Shown: positions 4,844 to 6,352 of the stretch, piece after piece | Position numbering within the stretch: the first letter of the stretch is position 1 | Layout of the letters: the number at the start of each line of letters is the position of its first letter | Assembly: GCA_959018155.1 (NCBI GenBank) | Contig: CAUEKH010000153.1 | Span: forward strand, 1 to 6,352 | DNA length: 6,352 nt | Direction: 5' to 3' | Source: an uncultured Hungatella sp. | GTDB taxonomy: Bacteria; Bacillota; Clostridia; Lachnospirales; Lachnospiraceae | The notes under the pieces: generated by a model | Databases searched by the model: none | What the model saw: only the letters and a program-made list of their open reading frames with translations | What the model was told of the DNA's origin: nothing | Translations under genes and position numbers: made by a program

Positions 4844-6352
4844 TTACGCGTGGAATAAGTTCTTCGTCTCTTTAAAGAGTTCCTTATCCGCTTCGATTTT
4901 CTCTTCATTTCCAATGGCGCAGAGGCTTCCCGTCTCCAAAACCGCTCTTACAATCGGCGCCAGCGCCCGGATATCTTCCTGGGTGCAGGAAAGCACCTCA
5001 TCCCGCTCCTGCTGCATCATCTCGTCCGTCACGCCGGATAAATAGGCCGACAGACCGCGGCTTCCTCTCGTCGACGGCGGGTACGGCACATCCATATCGC
5101 TGATGGTTCCAATCACATACTTCGTCATATCGCGATCCTCGACGCTGAAATGTTCCAGATAGTTCACGACACCCTCGTAGACCCGGTTCGTCTCCTTCAA
5201 ATTCGGGTCGCGGTAAGAGGTAAAATACGCTTCCCCGGATCGGCCAAAGCCGCTCATACAGCCGTAAGCGCCGCCTTTCACACGCAGATTAATCCAGAGA
5301 TAGTCATAGCTTAAAATCACCTTCAAAATCCGCAGCGCGCCAGTGTAGGAATAACCGCTTCCCGCAAATGAACCGCAGCGGGCCACGTAATTGACCTGTG
5401 ACGCCGTCTTAAATCCCTCATTGCGGTTCCCCGCCGGAAATGTGAACGGATAGACCTCGCCGCTTCCCTCCGGAAGTACGCCGGTCAGCTTCTTCATCGC
5501 CTCCGGAAGCAGGCCAAAGCCCTCCTGGTCGGCAGTATAGCTGACCATCATATTTTTAACGGTGAAAAGCTGTCTCATCACCATTTTCAGCCGTTCGATA
5601 ATCTCTTTTTTATGAACTGGATAATCCTTATCCAGCTGCTCTAAGAAATGGTAATAACCGATTCCGCCGGTGATATCATTATAATAAGAAGTCGGTGAGA
5701 AATACGATGTCGCCCTCGCCACAGCCGCTGAATGGGAAGCGCCCTCCAGCTTCATCCTGGCTCTCGATCTCGTCTCGCTGATCACTTCCCCAAGCCGTTT
5801 TTCATCTTCCAGAATCGAATCCGTCAGGATTTCCCCGATAATGGAGAATCCGAAATCCAGCTTTTCGTACAGTACTCTGGCGCTTGCAACAAAGGCGCCC
5901 TTAAATCCGGCCGATGTGCCGGCAGCTTCCGTATCAGCATCGCCTGCTCTCTTCCCGGCCGCTGTCCTGGCCGCATTTTGCCCGGCCGCGGTCTTCCCCT
6001 TCAAATCCGGCCAGGAGGTCACACTGAAACTCACCCCGCCGCTGTTCAAATGGATTTCGCTCGTCAAATCTCCATAGGTGTAATTTTTCGTATCGACGTA
6101 GCCCAGCACCGCCTTCAAAAGCCCCACATACGGCAGATCTTCTTCCGGCACGGCTGAAGTGTCAAAGAGGATCTTTAAATATCCAATCCCTGAAGTAAAC
6201 ATCTCATGGTGGATTACCGTGATTCCATCCACGTTCTTCTCTTCCCAGACAATCTTCTCCGGCTCCTGGCTGATATCCTCTCGGGAAAGCATCGGGATTT
6301 TAGCCAGTTCCTCCTGAGGAGACGGGATTTCCTGATACTCTTTCAACGCTTT
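4844..6352 (-). CDS. M16C zinc metallopeptidase (PreP/Cym1-like), C-terminal half
   Basis: This is an open frame of 502 residues running off the right edge of the window. The first residues (K-A-L-K-E-Y) have no ATG or ribosome binding site, so the true start lies outside. Relatives of the presequence protease family are about 970 residues, folding as a peptide-degrading chamber. The zinc-binding inverted HXXEH motif lies in the missing N-terminal half. Visible here are the linker and M16C-associated region, then the C-terminal M16 domain with RVKGGAYG (355-362, counting from the TTG at 6346). Its Arg and Tyr, 6 residues apart, correspond to the conserved R/Y pair that binds substrate peptide in PreP. 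GEAYFTSYRDPN (371-382) follows, also typical. The likely role is cytoplasmic clearance of oligopeptides. An Ala/Gly-rich insert at about residues 117-149 is unusual. The stop is 16 nt before era. Confidence 0.92.
   Translation of the reverse strand, partial: KALKEYQEIPSPQEELAKIPMLSREDISQEPEKIVWEEKNVDGITVIHHEMFTSGIGYLKILFDTSAVPEEDLPYVGLLKAVLGYVDTKNYTYGDLTSEIHLNSGGVSFSVTSWPDLKGKTAAGQNAARTAAGKRAGDADTEAAGTSAGFKGAFVASARVLYEKLDFGFSIIGEILTDSILEDEKRLGEVISETRSRARMKLEGASHSAAVARATSYFSPTSYYNDITGGIGYYHFLEQLDKDYPVHKKEIIERLKMVMRQLFTVKNMMVSYTADQEGFGLLPEAMKKLTGVLPEGSGEVYPFTFPAGNRNEGFKTASQVNYVARCGSFAGSGYSYTGALRILKVILSYDYLWINLRVKGGAYGCMSGFGRSGEAYFTSYRDPNLKETNRVYEGVVNYLEHFSVEDRDMTKYVIGTISDMDVPYPPSTRGSRGLSAYLSGVTDEMMQQERDEVLSCTQEDIRALAPIVRAVLETGSLCAIGNEEKIEADKELFKETKNLFHA
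5900..5998 (-). repeat. Ala/Gly-rich low-complexity insert inside the M16C gene
   Basis: Residues about 117-149 of the visible peptidase are dominated by Ala, Gly, Lys and Arg, with a near repeat: TAAGQNAAR followed by TAAGK. In DNA, GGCCGC recurs at 5957-5962, 5969-5974 and 5984-5989, at 12- and 15-base spacings that keep the frame. The flanks (VTSWPDLK before, VASARVLYEKLDFGF after) read as normal family sequence, so the segment looks like a GC-rich in-frame expansion in a surface loop. Confidence 0.6.

Noticed and set aside
4828..4914. 29-residue N-terminal extension of Era
   Set aside because: It overlaps the peptidase gene, is a run of basic residues unlike Era, and a well-spaced AAGGAG precedes the internal ATG at 4827.

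Overview
The window looks like a chromosomal housekeeping segment of a low-to-mid GC Clostridia member. Lachnospiraceae (clostridial cluster XIVa) is my inference, from the gene order (M16C peptidase, era, recO, glyS), the single-chain GlyRS, the strong AGGAGG-type ribosome binding sites and the style of the proteins. All supported genes lie on the minus strand, so the region is read from right to left.

Right half (about 3193-6352): the C-terminal 502 residues of a PreP/Cym1-like M16C zinc metallopeptidase (cut by the window edge), then era (GTPase for 16S rRNA/30S maturation), then recO (recombination mediator). The gaps are 16 and 66 bases, so one transcript is likely. The M16C protein carries an in-frame Ala/Gly-rich insert. 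RecO has no zinc-finger cysteine cluster.

Middle (939-3192): after recO comes an inverted-repeat region with a plus-strand terminator-like hairpin. It is followed by a near-ideal sigma-A promoter (TTGAAA, 17-bp spacer, TATAAT with an upstream TG) that drives an unrecognised 220-residue lipoprotein and, 14 bases further on, glyS (glycyl-tRNA synthetase). The predicted leader is only about 30 nt, so there is no room for a T-box.

Left end (1-938): this AT-rich accessory stretch is the most interesting part. Downstream of glyS, on the same strand, lie two 32-nt tandem repeats. They form hairpins with different but self-complementary stems and nearly the same 11-nt loop (AGACYTRAAAC), and each is followed by CGAGTG. 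A smaller hairpin and a clear intrinsic terminator come next. Only 4 bases after the terminator U-run is an AGGAGG site and the start of a gene resembling the PBECR4 family (predicted BECR-fold phage/conflict nuclease). That gene is broken by two stop codons and one homopolymer frameshift. The order repeat RNA, terminator, putative RNase resembles type III toxin-antitoxin loci or an attenuated leader. I put this forward as a candidate undescribed RNA-nuclease module that has decayed in this genome. The assignment and function are inference.
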